From the NCBI GenBank assembly GCA_019914945.1, contig CM034099.1, positions 15,613,923 to 15,677,922 of the forward strand: DNA of 64,000 bases, written 5' to 3'. The notes below the pieces were generated by a model that was given only the letters and a program-made list of their open reading frames with translations, ran no database searches and was not told where the DNA came from. The DNA comes from Typha latifolia (lineage: Eukaryota; Streptophyta; Magnoliopsida; Poales; Typhaceae). The position numbers and the translations under genes were made by a program. This document shows, piece after piece, positions 1 to 11,754 of this stretch. Each line of letters begins with the position of its first letter. The stretch's first letter is position 1.

Positions 1-3000
1 AGGAAAGGGAGGCGGAGCTTGGTGAAAAAGCAGAGGCAAAGCTTGGCAAAGAGGTGGTGGCTTAGTGGCGAAGGAGATGAAGATGGTGCTCAGCTCTCGT
101 GGCGCATCTGAATTCGTATGTGGATCGAATAGAAATTTCGAACCCAAATCATACCTGAATTAGAGTAGCCAATCAAGTCAGATTAAAATCTGACCCATTT
201 TCACCTCTACTAAATAGCTCAAGTAAGGGTGCTTGATGGGCAAGGATACAGGACGCATGCTGCACAAACATTTTCAAATTTAAATTCTAATAATACTGGT
301 TTAAGTGAGACATTGTTAAGTTATTACTTCTCTCTTAAAAAAAAGAGTTGTTAATTGGATTGTATTAAATTTAAGTGAAAAATAAAATTTCTCCTATTCA
401 CCAAAAAACTAAAAACTAAATAAAAACTGAGCCGTACTTCATAGGCACCCTTGAATTTTGACTTCCACCTTGAGGTATTCTTCTAACCTCGTGCCCAAAT
501 AAAGGATCCACTAATTGTCATGGTCCAACTACATTGTTCCAAAGCTCGTAAAAGAGTATATTCCAGTAATATGTCATTAACCCTTATGTAATTTACAATT
601 AAGGTTGGTGAAAAGTGCAAATAAATTGGTGGTCAGAACTGCATGACTAATAGTTTTCAATTCTAAAATTGAAGACGACTGCGATATAGCAGCCATAAGA
701 TTTCTTTTAAGAAGATAGAAATTTTTAATGGTCGTTGCCTATCCATGCACTTGGACCTTAATTATCTTTTATATGTACCGATAAGTACAATCAAAGTCAA
801 ACTCAGACTTATTCACCCTAGATATTTAATTTGATAATATATAATTGGATTTGATTAGTTCTGCAGCATGAAGCATAGTTTTGAATTTTTATGCAGACAA
901 CCATTCCCTTTTTTCTTATCTGTCTTATCTCATTTTTGTTTTGCCATAGTTATCTAAAAGTATATCTAAGATCAGCTTTAACTCAATTACCTAATGCTCA
1001 GTTGATTAAAAAGGCTTATATTATTTAAAATTTTTGAATTGAAATTTTAATAGCATCCATATTTAATTAGTAGGACACTTCTAACTTTTTTGTAAAAAAA
1101 TATTTTCATCCAACAAAATATGGCAGAATAGCATCAATTAACGAATATTTCATTTCGTCCAAAACCTAAATTTAAAATATTAAAATTGCTCATGAATTAC
1201 AATCACGTCACCTTTTCTTTTTTTTAATCTCTTTTCTCCTTTCCAACCCTCCCTCCTCCTTATTCTTCATCACCAACTCTTTAGGCTTCTTCTATGGCAT
1301 TATCAACGGCTACCTCAAGATCATTGTCTAACAATTTGAGACCACGTCGATGGTCAGCCACTTTAACTCTTACCACTAAGAGGCGAAGAGAATGAACAGA
1401 CAAAAGAAAAAAATGTCGATGATTGAATGCTTTAATGAGACATCTCCCTAGTCACAAAAACTATTTTACTAAATAATAAATCTCAAAAATAGGAGTCCAA
1501 GATAAAAAGAAAGGGTCAAAGTGAGAAAAGAGAAAAGTGAAAATATGGCAAAAAGGAGGGATTTTAATTTTTTTTTTTTTTCCTAAAATCTATTGATTCC
1601 ATGGAAATCTCTCATTATTTAATTCTGCTTAGTTGAATGTGGTACTCAAAATCCCTAGTCAAAATCACGTGCATGTATCCATAAGTATAAATCACTTGGA
1701 AAAATAATGAGATATGAGATAGGAATCTTTTTGACTTGCATAACGTAGAATCTTATGTACGACCTTTGCAACTTTGCTTGATTAATTAATTAATTATCCT
1801 TCTTAACCACCCCCCTGTTCTAAGGCATAGCGTAGAACTTTTAATAGTACTTCACACTCATGGATACATCCATATGGTTCCCAGAAGGACAAGAATTTGC
1901 ACAATCTTCTTTCAGGTTATACTTGAATAGAGCTTGGGTTGATTAGACTTAGAACCTATTATACCCCAACCTATATTAATAGCCAGATATGTTGTAATAA
2001 GATATCTTTGGACTTCTATAAAATTAAGATGTTCCATTTTTATTTTTATAAAAATTAGACAGGTTCAAAAACAAAATCTCTCATTTGCCCAATATATTAC
2101 AATTGTTAAAATTGCTAATTAGACTTTTAATATCATGATTATAGATGCAATAGACCATGGAGACTATTGGCCATCTTTTAAAATACCGACCAAGATAATT
2201 AAGAGAGACATGCATTACAAAATATAAGAATATAATAATAGGTTCAGCGAGCACAAAAGATTATCATAAAATATTGTCCTGGCTGGAATACTGATGCCAA
2301 ATGGCCCAAAGTATGATGGCTCCACGGTGACCTTCGCTGACTCGAATACGCATAACCCTCTATTCATCAATCCTCAAAATAGAAGTAATGGCAGATCAGA
2401 CGAAACTTCTTAAACTTTGTATGAAAAATAAACTATAACCATTAGCAAATAATACGGAGGACAAAGGCAAGGTTCTAAGCCATTGTCGAAAGAATGGCCA
2501 AAAAAGAGCGGCCATAAAAAACTCCAGAAACCTAATCACTAACTAACCAACCCCAGACCACCAGAGGCAAGCTAGTGGGCCAGAGCCAATGTTCCATTCA
2601 AATTCCTAAATAATATATATATATATATACAAACTAATCTATACCAATTTGTACACGAGGACCTAATGGAAGTCCATTCTCATCCTCCCAAATGGTCCTA
2701 TTTTTGACGCAATAACCTCTTACACTAGACGCATAGTATTATATTTCAGGGTGCGGCTGCAACTTGCACAACTTAATATAAAATTTATTAAGCTCTTACA
2801 GTGCCATTGACTCGAGAATTTAATAGAATAAGAGGTTCATGCGTGCTACTTGGTTCATCATTATCACAAAATATAAAATAAAAAGGTTTATAATAGTGAA
2901 ATCTCCGGATAAGTTAACCTAACTATGTATAAATTTTTTGTCGTACGCTGGGAAGACAACATAATTAGGTAGATAATCTGCAAATTATCTTATAGTTTCT

Positions 3001-3535
3001 CAAATATATTTGTTACTTATGTGCGTAGTTAGTACTTTTGAAAATATTGCAAACTTCGCGTAATAGAGAAATACACAACTGTAGATATATGCACAAAGGA
3101 TATAGTATTGCGTTAATCTATGAAGAAAAATTAAGTCATAGGAAGAAGATGATGAATGAGAAGTTGTTTTGGAGGCTTCACGACAAGAAAACAAAGAAAC
3201 TGGAGAATGACAGCGAGAAAGAGAATGGGGTTTAATATATATATATATATATATATTGTCCCTAGTTATAGGAAAGAGAGATCATGATTTTTTTTTCTTT
3301 TTAATTACTATAGACGACTTGCACTCAGATGATTTATATATTTTTTAGCCTGTAGTAGAATAAAATTAATTCTAAAATGGGTACTCCTCTATATTATTCT
3401 CAAAATAAAATCTTTATTTTAGAAATATTATTTTTATGTTTACTTGTATTCTAGAATAAAGATATAATAAGTACCTTCAATGTAATATAAAGTGAATAAA
3501 AAGATGACAAAAATATATTTTACTTTTAAAATACG
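1..3535. other. AT-rich intergenic stretch, no gene seen
   Basis: No convincing coding region, RNA gene or intact element is visible on either strand; the open frames are short and AT-rich. A TA run lies at about 2610-2630 and another at 3235-3256. The part around 2600-2860 resembles 9820-10070 in direct orientation (shared blocks such as tttgtacacgagg), so it may belong to an unnamed dispersed repeat. AT-rich sequence at 3300-3530, with paired blocks like attctagaataa, could be a degraded MITE. Confidence 0.5.
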
Positions 3536-4310
3536 TTTCTGGACTCGATGAAGCACGTAACTTCCAAGGGGACCGATGAACAATCTAACCAACGAATCCT
3601 CTCGACTTTTGGTAGGTTGTTGCCCTTGAAGAGAGTTTTCCAACGAATCCAAGATCAAATGATTTAGACGGTTAGATCTCAAGATATCGACCGAACAGTG
3701 GTCGAAGGTTAATTAGATCCTAGCTTGATAGCCCTCCAATGGTTACATAGATGCTAGATTTAGTTTTTGGTGTGAATGGGGAGAAGTTGTTGTAGAAGAG
3801 GGTGGTTAGAAGCTGGAAGAGGCCGACCAAAGACTTAGGCGGTGGAAGAAGGGAGGTAGAGAAAGAGATAAAGGCCAAAGCCAATTCTAAAATCATCATA
3901 AGACCTCAATTAGGGTTTCCTCCACATATATATAGAGACTCACCCTAAGAACTCCTCACTAAGTTAAACAATTCCAAACAACCCTAACAATTCCTATAAA
4001 AACCCACACTTTCGTTGCGGTGCGTTTGAACGCGCCCGATCGCGTTCAAACGCAGAATTTTCGTTCTTTGTCGATGCGAATATGATGCAGGCGTTCGAAT
4101 GCGCCCGATTCCGTTCGAACGCATCATTTCTGTTCTCTATTTTTGTGAATGTTATGTAGGCGTTCGCACCACCCCGTTCGAACGCTGTCCTTGCATTTAA
4201 ACACTCCCCGGCAAAAATTAATTTTATTGCTTCTAAATCAACTAAATAAATAGGCTCATTCCAATGAACCCAATGTGACACGTGGATCCAATATGGATCG
4301 AATCGTATCA
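3536..4310 (-). repeat. 3' LTR of the gypsy element (outer end truncated)
   Basis: On the minus strand the LTR starts with TGATACGATTCG right after a purine-rich GGTGGAG tract at 4311-4317, as expected for a polypurine tract. The lower end at about 3536 matches inside the other LTR but lacks its terminal TGTTACAAACC part, so it is cut. Bases 4015-4200 carry several near-copies of the palindrome GCGTTCGAACGC. Confidence 0.75.
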
Positions 4311-4338
4311 CTCCACCACGCTTCCGTTCACCTTGCCC

Positions 4339-7300
4339 TCAAGGTGTCAGCTCGGGGTATCGGTCCATGAAGTCGGCTTCTAGCATCCATGTCACCTCAT
4401 CCACTAGGCGTCCTTGCCACTCCACCAAAATCTCAGTCATTCACTCATCTTGAACTCGAATGCGTCGGCGAGCTAGGATCCGAACTGGAATAGGGGTACT
4501 TGGTTCATATTCAGACTCCTCAGCTTCCGTCATTATTGGTTCAGGTGGAACATCTCCAATGGGCTCAGTAAGAGGAACTTGAGCCTTGAGGTTTGAGACG
4601 TGAAATACTGGGTGTATCCGCATCTCTAGTAAGTCTAGGCGGTATGCTACAGACCCAATCCTCTCGATCACCTCATACGATCCATAAAATTTTGGAGCTA
4701 CTTTTGATTGGGAATAGGTCTAACCGAGCTTTGCCGATATGGTTGGAGCTTGATGAAGACCCAATCCCCAATCAAAAAGTCCTTTCTTGGTGCCTTTGGT
4801 TGTAGACTTGCTTCATCCTATTTTGGGCAGCCACTAAGTGTATCTTTAGTCTCCTTAACACCTCATCACGATCTCGCAAAACTACATCCACCTCAGTTTG
4901 CTCAATTCGGGCCAATGGCAAGTATGTATGCAAGGTGGGAGGTGGCTGCCCATAGATGGCCTCAAATGGAGTCATGCCAATGGTCGAATGAAAAGTCGTA
5001 TTGTATGACCACTCCGCCCAAGGAAAATAAGATATTCACTATCGTGGTCGCCCGCTAACAAAATACCTCAAGTACTGCTCTAAGCAACAGTTCAACAGCT
5101 CAGATTGTCCGTCCGTTTGAGGATGAAAGGCTGAACTCATCCGGAAGGTAGTCCCTTGCAGTGCAAAGAATTCCTGCCAAAATTGACTCACAAATATAGG
5201 ATCACGATATGAAACAATCGATTTTGGCATACCATGCATCTTTGCCACGTCACGCACATAAACCTCTGCCACTTTTTTTGCCGTGTAAGGATGCGCTAAA
5301 GCTGAAAAATGCGCATACTTGCTGAGACGATCTACCACTACCAATATAACAAAATATCCCCTGGCCTTGGGTAGACCATCAATGAAATCCATGGCGGCAT
5401 TCTCCAAAACCTTCATCGAAATTGGAAGTGGTTGAAGCAATCCAGCAAGTTTTGTCGACTCCGTCTTTGCTCTTTCACACACTTCACAAGCTTTGACATA
5501 GGCATGTACATCTTTCTTCATCCCAACTCATATGCAACTCTGACTCAACCTTTTGTAGTTGCGCAACACCCCTTCATGTCCAGCCATGGGGGAGTCATGG
5601 AAGTGGCGCATCAACTCCAAGCTCAAATGACGGTCAATTGGAACAATGATCTTACCCTTGTCTATCAAGAGTCTGTCCTTCACCAACACTCCTTGTCTAC
5701 AGTTGGGATCTACAGCAAGATCATCCATCATCTTCGTGGTATCTGGATCGTTCTTGTAGGCCTCCCGCAGCTGCTAGAAGAAGGAAAAGACCGGTGCTGA
5801 AATTGCTGCCAACTCGGCTAGATTCAGACATCTAGATAAAGCGTCAGTTGCGCTGTTTTTAGTCCTCTTTTTATAAACAATCTCGTAGTCATATCCAAGT
5901 AGCTTAAACATCCACTTTTATTGGGTTGGTATGTGTATGCGCTGCCCAAGAAAGTATGGTAAACTCCTTTGATCTGTGCGGATCGTGAAGCATCACCCGA
6001 TGAGATAAGGCCTCTACTTGGTGATAGCATGGATGATGGCGAGCATCTCTCTTTCATATATAGATAGCAGCTGTAATCGCTCGGAAAGAGCCTTGTTCAT
6101 ATAGGTCATGGGCCTGCCCTCTTGCATTAAAACAGCCCCCACACCGACTTTGAATGCATTGCACTCAATGATGAACGGTTTGGTAAAATCTGCTAAAGCA
6201 AGGACTAGGGCTGAGATCATTGCCTTCTTTAAGGCTTCAAATGCTTCCCTTGTTTTGTCCGTCCATGAGAATGCACCCTTTCGTAACAAGGCCATGAGGG
6301 GAGTCGTAACTTTGCCATAGTTCACTACAAACCAGTGATAGTAGCCGATTAAACTGAGGAAACCACGTAGCTCCTTGGTAGTCTTTGGCAGCGGCCAATC
6401 CACCATGCTTTGGATCTTCTTAGGGTCAACTTTCACGCCATCTTTAGATATGATGTGACCCAGGTAGTCGACCCTTTGCTATCCCCATGAATACTTGGAG
6501 TCCTTTGCTTTTAACTCGTATTGCCGAAGTAGGCTAAGTATCGTCCGAAGATGCTCCAAGTGTTCCTCCCATGTCTGACTGTATACCAATATATCATCAA
6601 ATAATATCAGCACATATTGCCTCAAATGAGGCCTAGAGATATCATTCATTAAACTCTAAAATGTGGCGGGAGCATTGGTAAGACCGAAAGGCATAACAAG
6701 AAACTCATAGTGTCCATCATGAGTTCTAAACGCCGTCTTGTGCACATCGGATGGTTCGACTCTGATTTGATGGTACCTAACCCTCAAATTCAGCTTTGAA
6801 AAATAACATGCACCTGCCAATTTATCTAGCAACTCTTCAATCACTGGAATGGGGTACCGATCTTTGACGGTGACGGAATTAAGAGCTCGATAGTCTACAC
6901 AAAACAGCCACATCCTATCCTTCTTCTGCACGAGTAAGACTGGTGACGAATAGGAGCTTCTACTTGGCCTTATCACTCCATTGGACAGCATCTCGTGGAC
7001 CATCTTTGTTATAGCCTCCTTTTGGATGAACGGATATCGGTATAGCCTCACATTGGCTGGACCCGCCCCTGGCATGATCTCAATGCGATGGTCTTGCGCC
7101 CTAGGTGAAGGTGGTCTATGAGGCTGTTGGAACACATCTTCAAATTCCTACAAAACAGCCTTTAAATCAGCGGGTAAGGGTGCTGGATCATCCAGGTTTT
7201 GGGCCCTTTCGATAAGTTGCATGAGGAACCCGCGGCACCCAAGTTTCAGCAACCCTTCTAGGGACTACAGTGCTCCAAAGGTTTCCACGTTTGATGCCGC

Positions 7301-9041
7301 CGTTAACCTGGATCGTTTGCCTTCGTAACTGAACTCCATCGCCATGGTGGTGAAGTTGAAAGTGTCCGGCCCAAGAGTCCAAAGCCATTCCACCCCAAGC
7401 ACCATGTCGGCTCCTCGAAGAGCCAGCAGGTAAAGGCCAATTCGGCTCCTCGAAGAGCCAGCAGGTAAAGGCCAATTCGGAAGGCATGGCCCTGAATTTA
7501 TAGCTGGACCTTGCGGCATATGCCCTCAGTTCTCAACACGGTGCCATCTCCGATGATCACATCAAAGTCGTTAGAAGGCTTCGATTCTAACCCCGACCGC
7601 CTCACCATTCGTAAATCCACAAAATTGTGGGCACTTCCTGAATCAATAAGAATTAGTACCTTTTTCTTCTTAATCATACTTTCAACTCGAAAAGTTTTTA
7701 GAGTCAATTCGCCGACAAGTGTCATCTTCGGTGTGGCCCACTTTTTCCACTTGTTGCCCCTCAAGATCTTCGATAGGATTATCCTCAATCATCTCTTCCA
7801 TGAGCATGATGGCCATGGGCTATTTGGCACATTTATGGCCCGGTGTGAAGCACTCGTCGCAATAGAAGCATCAACCCTTTGAACGCCGATCTTCAACCTC
7901 TGCTGGTGTGAGGCGTCGCCCTGTCACCCTTGGCTATCCCTTAGGGTGAGGGCCCATTCGTGGTGGGTTTGGCCGGTTAAGGTTTTGCCAAACCCACCCC
8001 GAACGTGCCACTCCCGAGACCAATGGTCTAGGGTTAACACGTAGGTCCGTAATGATCCAAGTGGGACGGTGAGTAGCCTTCAATTCCTTCATCTTTTATT
8101 CCATCATTTGAGCCGCTGAGAAGGCCTCTAGAAAGGTTGTAAGACAAGTAGTTTTGACTTTTGCTTGGATATCACAACGAAGCCTGAAGATGAAAGTACT
8201 TTTTAGGGCTGAGTCCGACCACCCGTGGACTCTATTGCTGAATTTTTGAACTCCGCTTGATAGGCTCTTATAGAAGTCTTTTGGGTTAGTTTTGTCAAGG
8301 TGGCTTGGAAGTCTTCATAGTTGGAAGGTCTGAAACACACACAAAGCGCATCGGCGAACTCCTCCCAAGTGATGAAGGGGTGTGCACGATGCGTCGCTTG
8401 ATACCATCTCACCGCTATATCTTCAAGGTGGAATAAGGCCAGAAGTACCTTTTGGTGATTATGTGTCCCTTGATAAGTGAAGAATTGCTCCACCCTATAA
8501 ATCCAATCCAATGGGTCACCACCGCTGAACTTAAGAAAATCGATTCGAACAGTGCGGGGTTGTAGCATTTAGTCCATCCGTTCTCGCGTCCTCGGCAAAA
8601 CGGCTCTTGTTCTTGGACCCTTGGCTGATGTGGGGGCTCCTCCCACTCATCCCAAGGCTCCTCCTTTAGATATGGGGCCATAGGTTCCCTCCGGTGCAAG
8701 GGAGGTAAGTCGGTGCGACATCTGTGTGGCTCGTCGCGCTGTTGCCAAGGTGCCTCTAGGATCGGTCCTCGTCGGTTCTCCTCTCTAGGTAAGAGGGGTT
8801 TTTCATGTCTTCGATGATGCTCAGGGGTACACCTTGGAGGGTACTCATTCCTATCAGCAAGGGTTGCCTTGATCTCTAATAATGTTTGTGCCATAAGTGT
8901 TACAGTTTGCGTGAGATCAGGCGGGCCTTCTGCCCATACTCGCGAATTCTAAGGGGATGGAGATCTTGACATAGTCGTGTGGTTTGTCTCCATGCCTTGA
9001 TCACCTACTTGCTTAGCCGCCTTGGATCTTGTGGTAGCCAT
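4339..9041 (-). pseudogene. Gypsy gag-pol polyprotein, many stops and frameshifts
   Basis: Gag begins at the ATG at 9041 (MATTRSKAAK). A zinc knuckle of form CFYC-DE-CFTPGHKC lies at about 7830-7875. The protease active site DSGSAHNF lies near 7640. RT (about 7135-6560) has [23 protein letters not shown] and the catalytic LFDDILVYS. RNase H (about 6440-5830) has PFIIECNAFKVGVGAVL. Integrase (about 5740-4780) has the HHCC remnant CEVCERAK and HPQTDGQSE. A chromodomain with EILVEWQGRLVDEVTW ends at the stop at 4339. Breaks include a stop in gag, a stop after NAPATF near 6656, a 35-base duplication near the protease, and loss of an integrase catalytic Asp. Order and motifs are typical; the gene cannot give a working polyprotein. 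Confidence 0.9.
7411..7480. repeat. 35-base tandem duplication inside gypsy pol
   Basis: The unit starting ctcctcgaagagccagcagg occurs at 7411 and again at 7446, with a period of 35 bases. Because 35 is not a multiple of 3, it shifts the reading frame between protease and RT. Confidence 0.9.
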
Positions 9042-9059
9042 AATGGTCCGATGAAGGTT

Positions 9060-9072
9060 GGCTCTGATACCA
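9060..9072 (-). other. Primer-binding site of the gypsy element
   Basis: The minus strand reads TGGTATCAGAGCC, the usual plant complement to the 3' end of initiator tRNA-Met. It lies two bases from the LTR end at 9075, which fixes the element's orientation. Confidence 0.85.
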
Positions 9073-9074
9073 GT

Positions 9075-9273
9075 TGTTACAAACCGGCCTAATCCGATCC
9101 GTAACAGTTCTGGACTCAATGAAGCACGTAACTTCCAAGGGGATCGGCGAACAATCTAACCAACAGATCCTCCTGAATTTTTGATAAGTTGTTGCTCATG
9201 AAGAGAGTTTTCCAACGAATCTAAGATCACAAGATTTTGACAATTAAATCTCAAGATATCGATTGAACAGCAG
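9075..9273 (-). repeat. 5' LTR fragment of the gypsy element
   Basis: It begins with TGTTACAAACC next to the primer-binding site and matches the other LTR over gaagcacgtaacttccaagg and following blocks up to about 9273. Beyond that the similarity stops, so most of this LTR is lost. Confidence 0.75.
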
Positions 9274-10620
9274 CAACTACCACAACATTTAATATAAATT
9301 AGATTTATATGATAGATTTAAGGGTAAATTAGTAACTATGTTGGTGTGTAGTATAAAAATGAAATTTTGATGAATATTTTGTATTCTAGAATAAGATTAT
9401 TATGATGTTTAGCCGAAATAAAAACTTGTATTCTGAAATTAAAAAAAAAGTCATTCCTAAAGTAAATTGGTGCTTAGGTTATACTTTTGGGATAATTAGT
9501 ATTCACTGTTGAGTTATAAAATCTACCTACCATATTGCACAACGAATGATGTTAGTCCATAATAGCAATTCAGTGTATATTATATATTATCCTTGTGGAT
9601 AGTTCAAACTTGCTGCAGTTTGCTACAGTTGAATAATATATGAGGGGTTTGAGAGCAAGAATATATCTCCTTTTCTCTTTGCAAGCACAATAAATTCTTG
9701 AGTCCATAAGAACTTTATTAATTATGACATACCCCAAGTGGTTAGGAATTTCAAACCTCTACATAAATATGTAAAGAAATTCTTTGTAAAGAAACCTCTA
9801 CCATATAATAATATAAATAATTCCGAACTTATCCATATCATTTGTACACGAGGTCCTAAATAAGATGACCATTCTTATTGCATGTAGTCATACTTATTTT
9901 TATTTAATGCAATTATTATCCTACCTTGACGATAGAACCTCACAAATGACACGACTCTTATTTTTGTAGTATTACTTCTTAGGGAGATAATTGCAACTTA
10001 CACAAGCTAATTTTAATATTGTTCAGTTATTGACCCAAAGGCGTAGAATAAATGCTTTATATTGCATTAATTAAGCCCATAACATTGGAGTTAGGACTAG
10101 TTAATTTTTAACTTTCTTAGCACCATGCAATATGGATTCAAATGAGTATGATTACACTAGGACCTGTCGAGCTATTGCTTATTATCTCGTTCGCTTCTTT
10201 TAACAGAAGATATCAACTGGTTAATTTACTCTCAATTTATTCTTTTTCTTTTCTCTAAAATAAAAGTAAATAGTCTCTAAAAGATCGTAACTCGATTATA
10301 TGTCATTCACGTGTTATTTTTTAACGGAAAAAAAAATCCTAATTGATAATTAACAGAAGAAATAAATAAAATAATCTATGAGAAAAAATGAGCAGCATTT
10401 AAAAAAATGTAGGTGTAAATGTGTAATTATCCTTTTTGCCAACCTCCTCCACGTAGGGTGCTGTTCATTTTGCGTTGTAAACTTCAAATAGTAGTAATCA
10501 TCCGATCGTTCTCTTTCATACGTCTGCATACCCACGTGGCACATGCAAAAGTGGTAAAAATAATAGAATTAAAATAAACAAGAGAGAGAGAGGAAACGTG
10601 TGAACCTCTCGTATTGGAAT
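9274..10620. other. AT-rich intergenic stretch upstream of the VQ gene
   Basis: No gene is visible. The part at 9820-10070 resembles 2600-2860 in direct orientation. AT-rich sequence at 9330-9480, with attctagaataa and attctgaaatta, resembles the left flank of the gypsy element. The last few hundred bases are presumably promoter-proximal sequence for the VQ gene. Confidence 0.45.
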
Positions 10621-10758
10621 TTGTGGAAATGAAGAGGGCTAGAAGTGAATCCGCAGCGCCATCCACTCCCTCGCCGACATGTATTCGTCTCTCACTCTTC
10701 CTCCCCAACGGACTTCTCCTACAATTCCTGAAATCCTCCCACCGCACCCTCTTTTTTT

Positions 10759-10763
10759 GTCAA
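10759..10763 (-). promoter_or_regulatory. W-box core upstream of the VQ gene
   Basis: The minus strand reads TTGAC, the WRKY binding core, about 70 bases upstream of the TA-rich promoter element. VQ proteins bind WRKY factors, so a WRKY site here is plausible, but a five-base core occurs often by chance. Confidence 0.3.
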
Positions 10764-10830
10764 CGGTCAGCTTGGCTGGCGCTGGCAAACCCCTCCCCCA
10801 TTTCCTTTACCTCTTTAATGTGCGTATGTG

Positions 10831-10849
10831 TATATATATATATATATAT
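10831..10849 (+). promoter_or_regulatory. TA repeat, likely TATA element of the VQ gene
   Basis: A 19-base TA run lies about 110 bases before the start codon and is followed by a pyrimidine-rich leader (tcttcttcttcttcttctt) typical of plant 5' UTRs. It can serve as the TATA box; the exact start of transcription is not readable. Confidence 0.5.
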
Positions 10850-10956
10850 CCAAACCAACTCTTCGCTCTTCTCCCCATCACCATTAAAGTCCTTCCTCTC
10901 ATTTCTCAATCTCAAAATTAGCTCTCTTCTTCTTCTTCTTCTTGGTCATCGCCGTC

Positions 10957-11754
10957 ATGAGCCCATCGTCGCGAGACCTTAACGCCGCCCGTCCCGCCCC
11001 TCTCAAGATCCACAAGGACTCGCATCTCATCCAGAAGGCCACCTCCTCCTCCTCCACCACCACCACAGCATCCTCCTCCTCGTCCACCGGAACCGCCATC
11101 AATAATAATAGCAATAGTAATACCAATAACAATAATAACAACAACAACAACAGCAGCAGCAGCAGCAACTACCACCACCCGCCGCCGCGGCAACAGCCGG
11201 TGATAATCTACACCCACTCCCCGAAGATCATTCACACACACGCCCGTGATTTTATGGCGCTCGTCCAGAAGCTCACCGGCCTCGATTCCTCCTCTGCGGC
11301 ATCATCCACCTCCACGTCCTCATCGCCTCCTCCTCCTCCTCCTCCTCCTCCTCGTCCTCCGCCGCCGCAGCCGCCCTCCACCTGTGGTTTTAAGGACAAT
11401 TGCAATAATTCCTCGAGCCTCGTCACCACTCCTACGCAGGACGACTCCGCGTCCTCGTCGGAGAATTGCATGGTTAACAATGCGGAGGCCCCCTACGTCG
11501 GTTGCTCTTCGCTGTCCTCGACGATTATGCCATCGCGTCTCGGGTTCGACCACCAGATGCCGCCTCCTCCACCACCGCCTCCGTTCATGTCGGACGTGCC
11601 GTTCTTCACGCCTGGCCACGGGGACCTCTTCTGCTCGCCGGCGGCCTTCTATCGGTATCCGGACTCGGCGATGTTCTCCCCGCAAGTGCCTAACGTGGGC
11701 GGGCCATTCTCGCCCTCCGTCATGGAGGCCATGAGGACGCTTTCAGATTACTGA
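10957..11754 (+). CDS. VQ motif-containing protein (MKS1-like)
   Basis: An intron-free gene for 265 residues. The VQ motif FMALVQKLTG lies at residues 99-108, in the form FxxxVQxLTG that binds WRKY transcription factors. The N-terminal PAPLKIHKDSHLIQK (13-27) is a hallmark of the MKS1/VQ20-type subgroup, whose members are nuclear and are MAP-kinase substrates. A Ser/Thr run, then an Asn/Ser run (about 47-70), precede the VQ motif; a ten-Pro run follows. The tail has several Ser-Pro pairs (CSPAAF, FSPQ, FSPSV) that are possible MAPK sites. The start chosen is the first true ATG; an upstream TTG in frame is not needed. GC content is far above the flanks, as in many monocot genes. Which VQ paralogue it is cannot be decided here. 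Confidence 0.92.
   Translation: MSPSSRDLNAARPAPLKIHKDSHLIQKATSSSSTTTTASSSSSTGTAINNNSNSNTNNNNNNNNNSSSSSNYHHPPPRQQPVIIYTHSPKIIHTHARDFMALVQKLTGLDSSSAASSTSTSSSPPPPPPPPPRPPPPQPPSTCGFKDNCNNSSSLVTTPTQDDSASSSENCMVNNAEAPYVGCSSLSSTIMPSRLGFDHQMPPPPPPPPFMSDVPFFTPGHGDLFCSPAAFYRYPDSAMFSPQVPNVGGPFSPSVMEAMRTLSDY
11101..11171 (+). repeat. Asn/Ser-coding triplet repeat in the VQ gene
   Basis: AAT, AAC and AGC codons run in tandem within the coding region, followed by a CCT run at about 11326-11358 that codes for proline. Such triplet runs keep the frame when their length changes. Confidence 0.85.

Larger units (their letters stand above)
3536..9273 (-). mobile_element. Ty3/gypsy chromovirus-like LTR retrotransposon, decayed
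   Basis: A minus-strand element read as LTR (9075-9273, truncated), primer-binding site (9060-9072), gag, protease, RT, RNase H, integrase, chromodomain, then the other LTR (3536-4310). The two LTR pieces share the stretch from ttctggactc to the atctcaagatatcga region. Gene order with RT before integrase, and a C-terminal chromodomain, place it in Ty3/gypsy chromoviruses by family knowledge. Many stops and frameshifts make it inactive. No target-site duplication is visible because both outer ends are cut. Confidence 0.9.

Noticed and set aside
10614..10982. Open frame of 122 codons overlapping the VQ promoter
   Set aside because: Its start lies upstream of the TATA run and the product is low-complexity without a domain; it is leader and promoter sequence.
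11246..11734. Long Arg/Pro-rich frames overlapping the VQ gene on both strands
   Set aside because: They are GC-rich shadows of the VQ coding frame.
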